Positions 32,606 through 43,990 of a DNA stretch of 64,000 nucleotides are shown one piece after another (the stretch's first letter is position 1; each line of letters starts with the position of its first letter). Location: positions 27,918,282 to 27,982,281 of the forward strand of contig NC_059089.1 of the NCBI RefSeq assembly GCF_020497125.1. The letters run 5' to 3'. The DNA comes from Mauremys mutica. Its lineage: Eukaryota; Chordata; Testudines; Geoemydidae. The notes under the pieces are model-generated. The model saw nothing but the letters and a program-made list of their open reading frames with translations. It searched no databases and was not told where the DNA came from. A program made the translations under genes and the position numbers.

Positions 32606-33061
32606 TTGTCACCTGATGCTGTTATTCAAGGTATCCCCTCAGATCACCATGTGAGCAGCTCGCTTGGCTTATTTGATACTGCTCTCAGGCGGTTCAAATC
32701 TTATTTATCAAATAGACAGCATTTTGTTTCGATGGGTGATTTTTCATCTTCCATTAGTGGAGTTGTTTCCAAGGTTCCCCAGGGCTCTATATTGGGCCCG
32801 TTGTTATTTTGTGTTTATATGCTGCCACTGGGTTATATTATTCATCAGCATGGAGTAGCTTTCCATTTCTATGCAGATGATTCTCAAATTTATTTGTCTG
32901 CTAAACCTAATGCTGTCTCAGCTGTCTCTGTGCTATCAGCCTGTCTCTCTGACATCAAAAGACAGATGTGGCAAAACTTTTCGCAGTTAAATTCAGACAG
33001 GAGAGGTGAGGCCTGCTTGGATATTGGTGCTTTATTTCAACGGATAATACTTGCAATGTGA
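32606..33061 (+). pseudogene. L2 LINE reverse-transcriptase fragment, frame intact for 151 codons
   Basis: This is a piece of the RT domain of a non-LTR retrotransposon, an enzyme that copies element RNA into DNA at the target site. Visible in order are 'FKSYLSNRQHFVSMGD' (residues about 31-46), 'VPQGSILGPLLF' (from residue 57, codons from 32774) and the catalytic 'FYADD' (residues 88-92, bases 32867-32881). 'CLSDIKRQM' and 'NFSQLNSD' come later. Both catalytic aspartates of the YADD box are kept and the 'LSDIK...LNSD' segment is L2-like. The methionine at the start is internal to the old ORF, not a true start. The fingers domain and the endonuclease are missing upstream. It is non-functional as an element, but the lack of stops or frameshifts over about 450 bases is unusual for an old copy. 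Confidence 0.8.
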
Positions 33062-33372
33062 TGGCCAGGAGGCTTTCATTCCAGTGTCCCCCCCAGCATC
33101 CTCTTGTTTTTACCATGTTGTTCCCTATTTGATTTATGGTTGTGCCCAGTGCTTGACACCAACTTCTGTCTGAAGTGTAATTTGTAGCAGCCATCAAAGT
33201 TGACGTTCTGATGCATATGAAGGTGCTAGGATTTGGGAACAATCTCCCCAGCTTGTGTTTATTGTTGTCCTTTGATCTGCGAGGTCTAATTGAGTTTGTA
33301 AGCTCCACATGGAAGGGACTTGTCCATTTTATCAGCCTATTAGGTGCCATGCACACCAGCGGTACCACAGAA
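32606..33372 (+). mobile_element. L2-type LINE, 3' fragment with RT and 3' tail
   Basis: A reverse-transcriptase frame (32606-33061) is followed by decayed coding sequence, where 'ccctatttgatttatggttg' would fit the conserved Y-G-C region. An L2-type 3' end follows, with 'gagtttgtaagctccacatg', 'aagggacttgtcc' and a terminus in 'aataataattgac'. Order and motifs fit one 5'-truncated L2 LINE of about 770 bp in sense orientation. The left border is uncertain. Confidence 0.75.
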
Positions 33373-33855
33373 TAATAATTGACAACAGTTAATTATAATG
33401 ACAGGTTTGTAATATGTAGATTTTTAAAAGGTAAAAGAAATTTTGTAAATCTGTCCACTGGAGGGCACATTCTGGCACCCTGGCTCCAGGCTGGCAGGAG
33501 GGAATTTCACCAAACCGCGGACAGTGTTTGCCTGCATAAACATTCCCTCCATGATGCCCTAAGCTCAGATCAGGCTGCTTTCCTCCTCTAGGAAACCTGC
33601 TAACCCATGTAAGCCTACTGCTTCGAACAGAGTTTGCACACTGCTTATCACGGACAGAATTACTAAAATGCAAAGTGACTTCTCCTAGCACAGATCGTGC
33701 CCTGCACGGCCACTTGGACAATGGCTCCATTGGGGTAGGCCTGGCTCTCCAGGGTCCGTGCCAATTAATGATGTGCAGGAATGTTTGTGAATCTCTCTGA
33801 CCAGCCAGCTCCGAGCTAGGGCCCAGCCAGCCCGACATGCTGGGTTGGCAATGGT
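33373..33855. other. Unique sequence
   Basis: Nothing recognised. A 149-codon antisense frame at 33389-33838 has no domain. Confidence 0.35.
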
Positions 33856-34050
33856 CAGCTCAGAGGTAGGTGCAAGAAATCCCACATTACGGAACCACCA
33901 GCTCACAGGGGGAGTTTCTTTCTAACTCCCGTCAGTTAAAGGTTGATTTATGCCCTGAAGCAAGAGAGCTCATTTGCCTTTTATCACCGTGTCTAATGGA
34001 ACCGTGGATCTTCCCGTTATCCATAGAAACATTGAATCCTTTTTTGATCA
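33856..34050 (-). repeat. CR1 LINE 3' fragment, antisense
   Basis: 'cagaggtaggtgcaagaaat', 'gtttctttctaactcccgtc', 'agttaaaggttgatttatgc', 'cctgaagcaagagagctcat' and 'tatccatagaaacattgaat' follow the order of the reverse-complemented CR1 3' region common in turtles. Confidence 0.7.
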
Positions 34051-34545
34051 CAGAATGAAAATATTTTAGGGTGGGACCAGGATTAGTGCATAAAGATTTG
34101 GTGATTTATTCAAGCCATAGGGGGAAAAACAGGGCCTACAATTTCAAGGGTGACTGTGATGTTAGGTGCAGTCTGGGATGCTTCAAAAAGGGCTTCGTTT
34201 TCTGACAGTGCTGAGTACCCACCCTCTGAAAAAACTCTGGGTACCCAGCTGTCATGTGCCACTTTGGAAAACATGGGTCCGTGTGACGTAAGGGACCAAT
34301 CACACAAGTATTGGGCAGTAAGGCCGCGAACCAGATATTCACACAAGATGTTCGCCCTAGCCGAGCAAATCTGTAAAAATCCTGGTCTGCTCAGAGGAAA
34401 TTCACAAACTGGAGCAAGGGCCTTAAATAACCAAATGAGCAAAGAATGGAAAACCTGTTGTTCAAGTCTAGTCTGGGCTGAGGGACGTTCACAAATGGAT
34501 CTGGGCAGGAAACTGGTTTCTCACCTCGTAAGAATGTGAGAGTTT
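34051..34545. other. Unique sequence
   Basis: No recognisable gene or repeat. Open frames of 110 and 129 codons on opposite strands overlap each other and lack domains. Confidence 0.35.
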
Positions 34546-34877
34546 GAATTTCTTCCCCATCTTGAATTGGGACAAAGTCAAAGTCTCAAAAATGTGTGTG
34601 TCAGGGCCCTGGAAGTTTGTGTAGACAATTTCAAATGTTTCATTTTGAGTTCAACCTTTTACATTAATTTTTTTTTACTAAAATTTAACAGATTTTTGAT
34701 GAAAAAGGAACTTTTTCATTTTGAAAATGTGAAAATGGGGCCTTTGGACAACTTCAAATCTTTTTTCATGTTTTTTTTCAAAACAGGAAATTCGTCAAAA
34801 CAGGCCCTTGTATGCAAACACCTTCAGCTTTGACAAGCACTTTCAGCATCAGTCAAAAAATTCCCAACCAGCTTTGT
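34546..34877. repeat. AT-rich palindromic repeat, second copy of the 5770-6213 type
   Basis: Poly-T-rich phrases 'tttcattttgagttcaac', 'gaactttttcattttgaaaa' and 'tttttcaaaacaggaaattc' and the end 'aaaaattcccaaccagcttt' mirror the build and right end of 5770-6213. Non-coding; class uncertain. Confidence 0.45.
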
Positions 34878-35464
34878 CCACAAACCCTGCTGAGATTAAA
34901 AAATGCATTAGCAGCTGTGTCCCCTAGCCAGCCCCGCACACGTGCTTGTTAACTGGATAAATAATGTGAGCTAATTGCTAGAGAAGGTGAGACAGCCTGA
35001 ACCTGTGCCGACTCCAAATCAAATCTTTTAGGAGCTTCACTGAACTTCAGCTCCCTTTGTTTCTCCCAGCTCTGAGGGCCAAAAATGTACAGTCCACATG
35101 CTTTACATTGAATGGGACAAGGCTTGAAGTCCTTGGTTCCAAGGAATTCTACCTGAGCAAGGAGTGAATGAAAACTCAGTGAGGGCTTCAGGGTTTAGGC
35201 CAGAACACGTATGTGGTAGGAAATGAAAAACAGTGTTTGGACAAGTACAGTGGTTCCCGCTGGGGCCTGTGTGGATTCTTGCTCCCTGAGCTGAGAACAA
35301 TGATCGGGGTAGTGGGGGGGGGGTGTCCTGCACATCCAGCCTTTGAGGTGGGAGAGAACTCCTCTTATCCCCGGTGCGGTGCTGATCTAGGAGTGGTAAG
35401 GTCCTGCAGCAAATCTCCTCCAGTTCTCCGGATAGCAGGGAGGTTGCTGTGATGTGAGGTGTAA
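34878..35464. other. Unique sequence
   Basis: Nothing recognised; a 132-codon antisense frame (35103-35501) overlaps a MITE and is not a gene. Confidence 0.35.
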
Positions 35465-35527
35465 GGGCCTGATCCAGAAGCCACTGAAGTCCATGAGACA
35501 CTTACCATTGGCTTTTGGGTCATGCCC
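35465..35527. mobile_element. Palindromic MITE-like repeat, 63 bp (gggcctgatycaaagc family), copy 2
   Basis: Left end gggcctgatccagaagcc mirrors right end ggcttttgggtcatgccc with few mismatches. Same family as 20192-20263 and 37070-37141. Confidence 0.7.
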
Positions 35528-37069
35528 CATGTGGGGAACACTTGGGAGACAACCCCTCGGAAATATAACATGATTAGTCAGTGTCACCCACCCCCAGTGA
35601 TTTAAGTGATGGCACTCAGTGGCACAGCCTGTCCCCAGAGTTCAGTTCTCCCTGCATTATTTTCATCTCTGATCTTCCCCTGCATTTCATTCTGCTGAGC
35701 CTTCCCCCATCCTTAAACAGCACTTCCAAAATAGCCAATTTGTTTCTATAAGGATGAACCAACTAGTTCTTGAAAAGACATCAAATAAATCCACTTCATA
35801 CATTATTTGTTAACTTCATCAAATAAAGTACAATTTTATGGCTTAAATGTCAATCTCCACAGCTCATTGAGTTCTTTAAAATAGCGGAGAGACTTGCCTG
35901 TTTATAGAAGCAAAAATTAGGCAGGCAGCTTTCAGCCAGTGCAGGAAACCCTTTGATTCTCACACTACAAAGAGTCATACAATATATTCAACGTGGAAAG
36001 TGTGCACATTTGACAAAGACAATTTGATTTGTCCCTGGCTTTTAAAATATTCATACTCCTTTGATGGACTATAGTTTTATAAATATGGATTATCGCTAAC
36101 TGGCACAGGCAGCCCGCTGCCAGCAGAGTTCCATGAGGCTTGTTCAGAATGAAGGCGTCCAATAAAAAAAATCATTATCTCTGTCTAAAAACCCTAATCA
36201 GTAACGTTTGGTTCATTTGCGGCTCAGAGGTCGGTAACTCACTTTAACTGCTTATATGTTTGTCATTTGGGAGAAAAAGGATTTCATGGTTTCACTCCTG
36301 GTGTCGGGAAATTGCTTCCAGAAGCTGGGAAGTGGGTAACCACGGCAGGAGGGAAAGAGAAGTGGGGGAGTGTGGAGTCGGAAACTGGGACACTGACACC
36401 CCAAGATATTTAACATCAGCCACAAAACAAATGTGCGCTTGGGAGACAGACACAGTCACCAAGCAGCCAGGATTGGGCAGCCGTAATGAAGTGCACCAGG
36501 TCTCAGGCACGAGGGCCCATCCTGGGGGAGGCAAATATCCAGTCTGATTTCAGTGAAATGCCTGACAGCCACCCAGACGCTGTTGAAACCATCTCTCTCT
36601 TCTTGTGCTTAACACTCAGACGTACAAGGGGCAATGATCTTGTAAGTAGCTTGCACACACCGTCTGCATTTATTTCAGTTTACGTTTCCTGAGAAGGAAG
36701 TGCTGGGTGTATGACCATATAACAAAATTACACAGACATTATGCAAAGCTGTAGTGAAATCAAAGGTGTATAGTTAACACGTAGCTTTTCTGAGATGGCA
36801 GAGAAGCCCAGGCTATTTTTCATTTCATTTTTTATATTTAAATGACTGTTCAGTGTTTGGGAGAAGCTGCATTCATTGTGCCTCAGATACCCCAGCACAA
36901 GGGACTAGCCAGTGCCCTATTCACGAGGGCAGGGCTCCTCCAAGAGCGCCTGTATTACTGCACACAAGGAAGCTACTGAAGAGAACAAGCAACAAAACTT
37001 AATTGGTAATTAGAGCAGCTGCATGTGTCAGAAAATTAAATCAGCGTTTCAAGTTCAGAGAAAATGAAG
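35528..37069. other. Unique sequence with AT-rich CNE-like block 35700-36250
   Basis: The block 35700-36250 is AT-rich and free of repeats. Phrases such as 'gacaaagacaatttgatttg', 'ctttgatggactatag' and 'ggattatcgctaactggcac' include TCF-like CTTTGAT and homeobox-like TAATC cores. It looks like a developmental non-coding element but has no proof. The GC-richer part at 36260-36700 holds only chance frames. Confidence 0.35.
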
Positions 37070-37141
37070 GGGCATGATCCAAAGCCCATTGAAGTAAATG
37101 GAAAGACGCTCAGGTTTTGAAGTAGGCTTTGGATCAGGCTT
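37070..37141. mobile_element. Palindromic MITE-like repeat, 72 bp (gggcctgatycaaagc family), copy 3
   Basis: Left end gggcatgatccaaagccc mirrors right end aggctttggatcaggctt. Same length as the copy at 20192-20263. Confidence 0.75.
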
Positions 37142-37146
37142 TAAAT

Positions 37147-37192
37147 CTCTCTCTCTCTCCCTCTCTCACACCACACACACACACACACACAG
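37147..37192. repeat. Compound (CT)n-(CA)n microsatellite
   Basis: A pyrimidine (CT)n run is followed directly by about ten CA units. Confidence 0.95.
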
Positions 37193-38562
37193 TATATCGT
37201 ATGTGTGCACATGTATACACACTCTTAGAGATTTATATGTATCTATGTGTTCTGTAGAAACAATTGTACAAACCAAACAGTATCTCTGACTGGTTAGCCC
37301 CCATTCTAGCTTATGAATTGGAGAAGAGGTGCTTTGAGTTCCTAGCTGCAATTCAACATGCAAAGTAGCTTCAATCTTCAGCCCAAAAGTTTATTTAAGT
37401 TAAGAAAACACATCCCCAGATTAAAAAGAGTATTGCACACTGTCAATTTTCAGACATTGCCATCAGGAACAAAAAATTACATTTCAGGCTGACGAGCGAC
37501 TAATCAAGGCAAGTGAAACGGTGCTGCAATAAATTACTCCACAGCGAAATAAACCACACAAACAGACCGATGATAATAAATGTAAATTATTTCTCTGAAG
37601 AAATTTTCTTGGTATATGAGTAATACGAACCATCAGGAAGGAGTCTTCCTTAACATTAATTACAGAAAATGACAAGTGAGCTGATGACTGCAAAGGCTCA
37701 TTATCTGAGAACATATTCACAACTTTGCAATTTGCGCGAGATGTACTCGGGCTAAATTAATCTCCCTTCTTTGCATGAGCCTCTTCTAATTTTCATGTTA
37801 TTAACAGGTTTGCAGTATCACTCAGTGCTTGTCACTCTAATCAGGTTTCGGCATGTTCGCAAAAGCGAAGTGTCATTTATAAGGATAAGCCCTCATAATG
37901 GCGCTCTCTTTCATGTGGAGAATTCTACAAGGTTGCTTTTAATAAGGTCCTTTAATCATCTCCCTTTGCTCAACTTTTGGCCCCTCTGTTTTTTTATGAA
38001 GAGTCATTAAAAGACTTTGAAGTTCATCAAGGATGAAAAATTCATGACATTGTTGCAGGAAAAAGAAAAAGGGAAAGAAAGATGGACGATGGGGTGGATG
38101 GTTGGATGGAAGAAAAACAGGACAATGGTGAACTTAGTTTCATTGCATCCCGTCTGGCAGAACTACAGGTCTAAAAAACCCCCTCTCACAGCCCTACTCT
38201 GGCAAACACACATAAATACAATGTTTTCCCCTTTTAATGGTCACATGACTTCCCTCTGTCCCAAAATGGCTAAATATCTAGCTGCAGGAGATGCCTGTAC
38301 AAGCTTGTCTACTGGCTGATCCAACTGTTCCTCCCAGCAGTTTGAATGTGATCCAGAATTCATCGTTACTTCCCGCTCTTCCTCTTCTTCTTTTGATGGC
38401 AACTTTCAGGTCTAAAGTGATTCAGATGTTGTGCATGGGTAAGTAGCTACGTGCCTTCCACCATAGGGTGGCTGCTCTTCACTGGTAGGTGAAATATCTT
38501 CTGTAGAAGCAGCATGTAAAAGTGTGTGTTTGCCGCCGCCCCTTCTGGCCAGATTCACTCAG
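37193..38562. other. AT-rich unique sequence, strongest CNE candidate
   Basis: From about 37390 to 38030 there is no repeat. The composition is AT-rich but of high complexity, with several homeodomain cores (ATTAATTA at 37655-37662) and CpG-containing words kept ('caatttgcgcgagatgtac', 'caggtttcggcatgttcgca'). An open frame of 79 codons at 37771-38010 spans the block but resembles no protein. A degenerate (GGAT)n run lies at 38081-38110. Best reading: vertebrate conserved non-coding element, function unknown. Confidence 0.4.
38081..38110. repeat. Degenerate (GGAT)n run
   Basis: Imperfect 'ggat' units in tandem. Confidence 0.6.
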
Positions 38563-38647
38563 TGATATCACAATCCATCATTTGTGACATCACAATCTAT
38601 TACCATGGTAACAACTGATGCCACAAACCCTGCAATGTGACATCACA
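38563..38647. promoter_or_regulatory. Cluster of CRE-like TGAYATCAC motifs around an RFX-like palindrome
   Basis: tgatatcac at 38563-38571 and tgtgacatcaca at 38583-38594 and again at 38636-38647 surround a 12-bp palindrome, TTACCATGGTAA, at 38600-38611. TGACATCA is a CRE/AP-1-type variant. Inverted GTTACC/GGTAAC halves around a short spacer match the RFX X-box pattern. The arrangement resembles composite RFX-CREB sites. It could instead be part of an unrecognised palindromic repeat. Confidence 0.35.
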
Positions 38648-41600
38648 GAATGAATCAGGTGGGATGAGGCGGCTAACAAGAAAGGAAAGGTCTTTGGTTA
38701 GCAAATCAATATCTCTGTCAGTAGCAGGGATCGGACAACAGGCGAATGGAATGCACACTTCACTCTAGAGGACAGCTTTAATCACACATGACATTTCTCT
38801 ACGGTCGCGGTGTGGCTGGGCTTCTTTGAGGTTAACCTTATTCTTCTTCTTGATTTGATAACACTGGACTGATGTTTATGCTGGAGCTATTGAACACAAT
38901 GGAAGGAGGGAAAGAACTTTATTAAATTTTTGAAATTCATTTACACGGGGCTAGCATAATGAATTGCCAGATCTTGTGTGAACGTTATCCGCGGAAGCAA
39001 CAATAATTTAGGTGGACATAAACCAATATGGAGATTAAAAATGTTTAAGCCACGTGTCGTAAAATATATAAAAACATAAGGCAGAATTAACATATCAAAG
39101 TTTAGCATTATAAGTAATGACGGGTCAGATATAAGGTTATGTCTGCAAAATTGCATTTCAATATAATAAATCCATTCAAACTCTGTCCAGAGACACAAAT
39201 TAAATCTATAGATGAGGCAACTGCAATCTATGGGATGTTATGATGGAATATTCAAGTGAAAACAATGCATTAAAAGAGGAGAATGAGTATATTTAAAATG
39301 TACAGGTGTTGAGTGTTTGTATACAGATGATATATGCACTCAGACTGTACACAAATGCATGCACAACCTTGTTTTGACATAAAGCCCTCACAGTGATGAA
39401 TTTCTGACTGAAGACTGGATAGTGCAGCAGATCTGTTACGCACCACTTGTCCTGTAACAGAAGCCATTAATAATAATCATGCTATCCACGAGGCAGGGCC
39501 TTTTGCCTAAGGATCTCAAAGCATCGATCACCTCCCATATCCTAGGAGAATGCCATCACTGGGAAGGTGATCCACTTGAGAACTCTTCACTGAGTAGGAT
39601 ACTGTTGGGATTGAAAGCTCCTTCCTGGGTCCTGGTCACCATCCCCACTAGGAGACTGCGGGACTGTGGATGGAAGATCCCATGAAGGGAACCACATAGA
39701 GTTGCCTCCCATTTATTCCACTGGGGTGGGGTCTGTGGAACATGGGTCTAGCCCCAAATCTTGCAGATTTCAGGGACCTTGCACCTCTTAGTCCCCTAGG
39801 CATGTGGATTTCCCCATTCTCATCTCCTAGAACCTAGACCCTGCAGAGAAATCTTGGCTGGGCCTCAGGAGAGGGAACATGGCACAGCAGAGGTGGCCGA
39901 GCTCCCTAACATCAGGCTGGAGCAGATCCATGCAGAGAAGGAACAATCAGGACATCTGCTTTTAGCTCATCCTCAGGGCATTGCCTGGCAGCCATGGGCA
40001 TCAGCGGCACATACCCGAGTCAGGGCGAAGCCTTCTGGGATTTGCCTGTACGGTTTTGTTTTAGACCTTTCTAAGGCTGCAGAAATGCTAGAGGTGTCAA
40101 GAGCAAACAGGGTCCACACCCCCCTCACCGGGACCCAAGGGTCTGGTCTGCAAGGTCAGACCACCAACAGAAGAAATTAGCAACTATTGCTAATAGCAAC
40201 ATCTAATTTATGAGGAGGGAGGAGTTCAATTTTATATTATGCATACATACAGGAGAGAGAACATGCACGCATATGTCATGTCTGTGAGCCTGCTAGCTCC
40301 AGCCCAGGCCTGCAGAGAAGACAGTTCAGGGAGCTATCTTGCCAACTGTAAAGCACACACAGATCTCTCGCTGGCAACCGGCAGGTCTGTAGGACGAGCA
40401 TTAGTAAGGGTTTGCTGATGAAGGAGCTATCAAACCATGGCCTATCACCCTATCAGGTGCAGGTCCCCCCACTCTGTGCACCCTTCTCTGATGCACAAAG
40501 GCCCCTGGCTGGCTATAGAAACGATCCGCCTAGAGCTAGAAGACGTATGCCATGACAATGGTAGGGACAGCAGCTTCCCACTGTTGCGCCTGGAGACGTC
40601 ATAGTGCTAACACCTGGCAAATGCTACCTTGGTATTGGCTCCTCCTGTACCTTTGACACACCAGACTCCACACAGCCATGCCCTCAGGGTTGTCTTTAGA
40701 CGTACACTTTTACCTGGGGCTAAAAATCCAGCAGGTGCAGTGGAGAAGGGCTCTCAGATCTCCTGAGTCCTCATTACTTTCATCTCTGCCCCCTTGATCC
40801 ATTTAGTACTTGTCCTCCTCTCTCGTCATAGACCCTACTACTTCATCTGCCCCTCACTCGCTGGGGGAAACCCTTCATGCTCCCCTGAGCCCGGCTGGTA
40901 GCACTAACTCAGCCGTCAGCTTTGCTCCTCTCATATTGTCCCTGGACAATGTCACCACTGCGGGCTCTGCTGCGGGAACCTCCCTCTCCTGGCTCCCCAC
41001 ACCAAGCTAGAACCTGATGGGAAATGCTAATGCTCAGAGGTCCGCTGCAGGGAAGGCTTTCTCTAGCTACTGTCTCTGGAGAGGGGGGCATTCCTTCTTT
41101 GGAAGCATTAACACAGCCCGGAGATTTAGTAGTGCCGATAATGTTACAAAACCAAGAACTCAAGCATTGTGGCACAGACTTTTCTGCAGCAATTAAGACT
41201 TCTCTTGCAGTGGTGGGTACTGGGGAGAAAGGGGTAAGATGCAGCTTTTTCCAGCCCAGTTCACTCCCAGTATTGTCAGTCCAGGACTGTTCTCCCCAGG
41301 CCTGTGACTCCCACAAAGGTTCAATTTTTGTCTCTTTGCCCTGTCTTGTCTATCTCCCCTGTAGCTTCTCCCCTCTGCCATTGCCTCGCCTATTTCTGTC
41401 CATCCACTAGTTCTCTTGCAAGTGACATCACACATCCCCACCAATGGCTCTTGGTTTTTCCGGACATTCTCAGCACTCAGCATGTTTCAGGTTTGTTGTG
41501 CCATTAGCTCTCCTAGCATTCCAGATGCTTGTTTTTATGCTTTATGAAGGAGTCAGTTTGTTAATGCGGGAGGCCAGACCCAGTACAGGCACCCCCCACA

Positions 41601-43280
41601 CTGCCCCACCAAAGCATCTTCAGCCATAACTGGAGGAGAAAGGGTAACTGAATCCATTCTTCAAGGATGCTGACCCAGCTGAGTTCAGACCTGTGACTTA
41701 GAGATGACAGGGTCTATGTTCCATTCCCAGTGACACATGCTCTCCAGTACCCAGAGAGTCCATGAACTGCGCTCTTCCTGCCTCCTGAAGGAGCAGAGGA
41801 CAGAGGGAACAGAGCGATGGTGAAGGGCCGTATCTTTTCTGGGTGAGGGAGAGCTCTGGGCATGAAGGTTAAATGAATGGTGATTAAGAGGCCCCCGATG
41901 CTTTTGGAAACTTTGTGATGGAGAATGCAGACTTTAATAGACATGTTCATTTTCAGCGGTGTATTTTGCATGTAATAATGTCAGCACACTTTTCATTCTG
42001 GCAGAAATTCCACGGATAATTGGAAAGATCTAAAAATGAAAACATTAAAATTTGCCATATCATATGTTAACTTTTTATTATTGTATGATGCCAATGGTCC
42101 ACTGACAGATGCTGTGTTATTAACATTTGATTAAAAATCACTTCAGGTCTCCAGCAGTCTGTTCAGAAGAGAACATCTTGACAAGCCTGGTGGTTTGTGA
42201 TTGACAATTAATAACATTCTGTGTGTCACAACATAGTGTGACTTATTGGTGCTGGTGTAATGCAACACATTTCATCTGAGCTCTTCAAATTGGTACACAG
42301 AAATAAGAAAGAAAAGAGAGAGTCTGATTCAGCTGACTTTGATTACAAACAAAAGGGATTGTAGATACCCACATGCTCTTGCCCACAGTAGATTTATATC
42401 CATCAGCTAGGCAGCGCGCTGCCTGCATGGCTGCAGGAAAAGCAGGGACTTTGCTGAGTTCTGCATAATTATCTGATTCAAACTTCCCTATTAGGTGCAA
42501 AATCCTGTTCATCAGACCAGGTTGTAACTGCTCGGTTCCAACAATCATTCATAGACTGAAAAATGTAAGTCTCTGTCCATTTAAAGCCACTTTAGCACAA
42601 GAAAGGTTTCTACTTTGCTAACATAAAAAAAATTCCTCTGTGTCTAGGAAGATGGAGGCACTTTTTGTGATTCCAGTCCAGAGGGGTTTTGTTGGGTTTT
42701 TAAAATAGTGTGTTAATGCAAGTTATATTGTAGGGACATTTGTCACTTGGGAATCCATTGTTTAAAACACTTAGTTTAAAGAAATAATGTAAGTCATCCT
42801 GTTGGGATGAGGCTGGAATTTGATATTTCTTTACGTGTTAAACAGCTAAAAATATTGCAAAAGGAAATCAGTTTATTGTCACTTTCTGAACCTGGGTGTA
42901 TTTCAGGACGACCAAGTTAGCAGCATTTAATATATTCTGTGAATACAAATGTTGTCTAGGCTGCGCTCCAGCGAGGAACAGGACAGGGAAGCTCTAGTTA
43001 GAGCGGCTAGGCCAGTCTGCAGGAGCTTTGCCAACTGAACAATGTGTCTGCACGTGAGTCTATCCATGCTCTCTCTTTCTGGAACCTTCTTTTCCCAAGC
43101 GCTAGGGGGTTCCATGCTAGTTCACAGGGCCAGCAATACCTGTGTACTACCCTGCAAGTTCTACCTAAGCCCTGATAGGCTCGAGTGGGACTACAATGAT
43201 GCCTGGCCAACCCTGTGTGGACCATTTCGCCAGAGGGGAATTTCACTCAAGGTGCTCTCCTAGCATGTCTCAGGCTGTAC
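38648..43280. other. Long unique stretch with AT-rich islands
   Basis: No gene or repeat family recognised in 4.6 kb. AT-rich, complex islands at about 38940-39300 and 41980-42300 look CNE-like. Example words are 'aaccaatatggagattaaa' and 'gatgccaatggtccactgac'. The part at 39480-41650 is of mixed composition with open frames up to 135 codons on both strands and no domains. Confidence 0.4.
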
Positions 43281-43362
43281 GGGCCTGATTTCAGCTTTCA
43301 CTAAGGTCCCTGTGCCCCACTCTGGTGGCATAAAAGGGCCTTAAAGTGAATGGAAATGACTC
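43281..43362. repeat. Partial MITE-like repeat (gggcctgattt...aaggcc family)
   Basis: 'gggcctgatttcagctttca', 'ctaaggtccctgtgccccac' and 'aaaagggccttaaagtg' resemble one half of a palindromic repeat with 'ctaaggcccctt' and 'aaggggccttaaa' arms. The far end is not seen. Confidence 0.45.
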
Positions 43363-43754
43363 GCTGAGACCAGGCCTGGGCTAGCTCCAGCCCCTCCAGC
43401 TGGCCTGAGGGCTCTGCCGGTTCTGTTCTTGGCACAGAGAGCAGGCTGGGGCATGGCTCTACTGCACGGCATGATGCCTGTTCCCCAGTTCCCAGGGCCC
43501 AGAGGTGAGGCGGGGAAGGAGATGGTAAGTTAGACAGTGCTGCTGTAACACCAAGAGCTGGCCAGGCGTGGCACGAGCCATTCTGGATGCATCAGGTACA
43601 ACTGGTGCAGGGTTTTCTCTGTTCTAACCGCACTAGGGAAGAGTAGAGGTTTGAAAACTGATTCAGCATCATACGAATGATGGACAAAGCCCTTGTATGC
43701 TGACATGTGTAACGTGTGCCTGAAGCTAGGGCAGCTTGCGCTAGGGTTCCATCA
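43363..43754. other. Unique sequence
   Basis: Nothing recognised except that the end may belong to the 5S-derived SINE that follows. Confidence 0.3.
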
Positions 43755-43990
43755 TTCTTCACAAGTTTGGGCAGCATCAGTATTTGGACGGGAAAACCCT
43801 TTAAGAAAATCCAGGAAATGCTGATGGTGAGTGTTAGTAGGTGATCCAGAGGGAAGAGCACCAGTTCCCAGCATGGCAGGAGGGGGCGCCCTATAGCTGG
43901 CGGGGCCATTTTTCAGATGAGACAGAAACCCAATGCTCTTACATTCAGGGTCGTTAAAGATGCCAGGACACTTTCGCAAGAGCCCAGTTG
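43755..43990 (+). repeat. 5S-rRNA-derived SINE (SINE3 type), decayed
   Basis: 'gcatcagtatttggacggga' corresponds to the 5S rRNA internal-promoter region ('agtacttggatgggagacc'). It is followed by 'ccaggaaatgctgatggtg', then 'cagatgagacagaaaccca' and 'gtcgttaaagatgccaggac' with 'cactttcgcaagag'. This matches the body shared by vertebrate SINEs ('tttcagatgagac...gtcattaaagatcccatggcact...gcaagag'). Transcription by polymerase III is unlikely now because the box is eroded. Confidence 0.65.

Noticed and set aside
36592..36646. Micro-exon of about 22 bases between a pyrimidine-rich acceptor and GTAAGT
   Set aside because: Too short to judge; splice-like words of this quality recur by chance.
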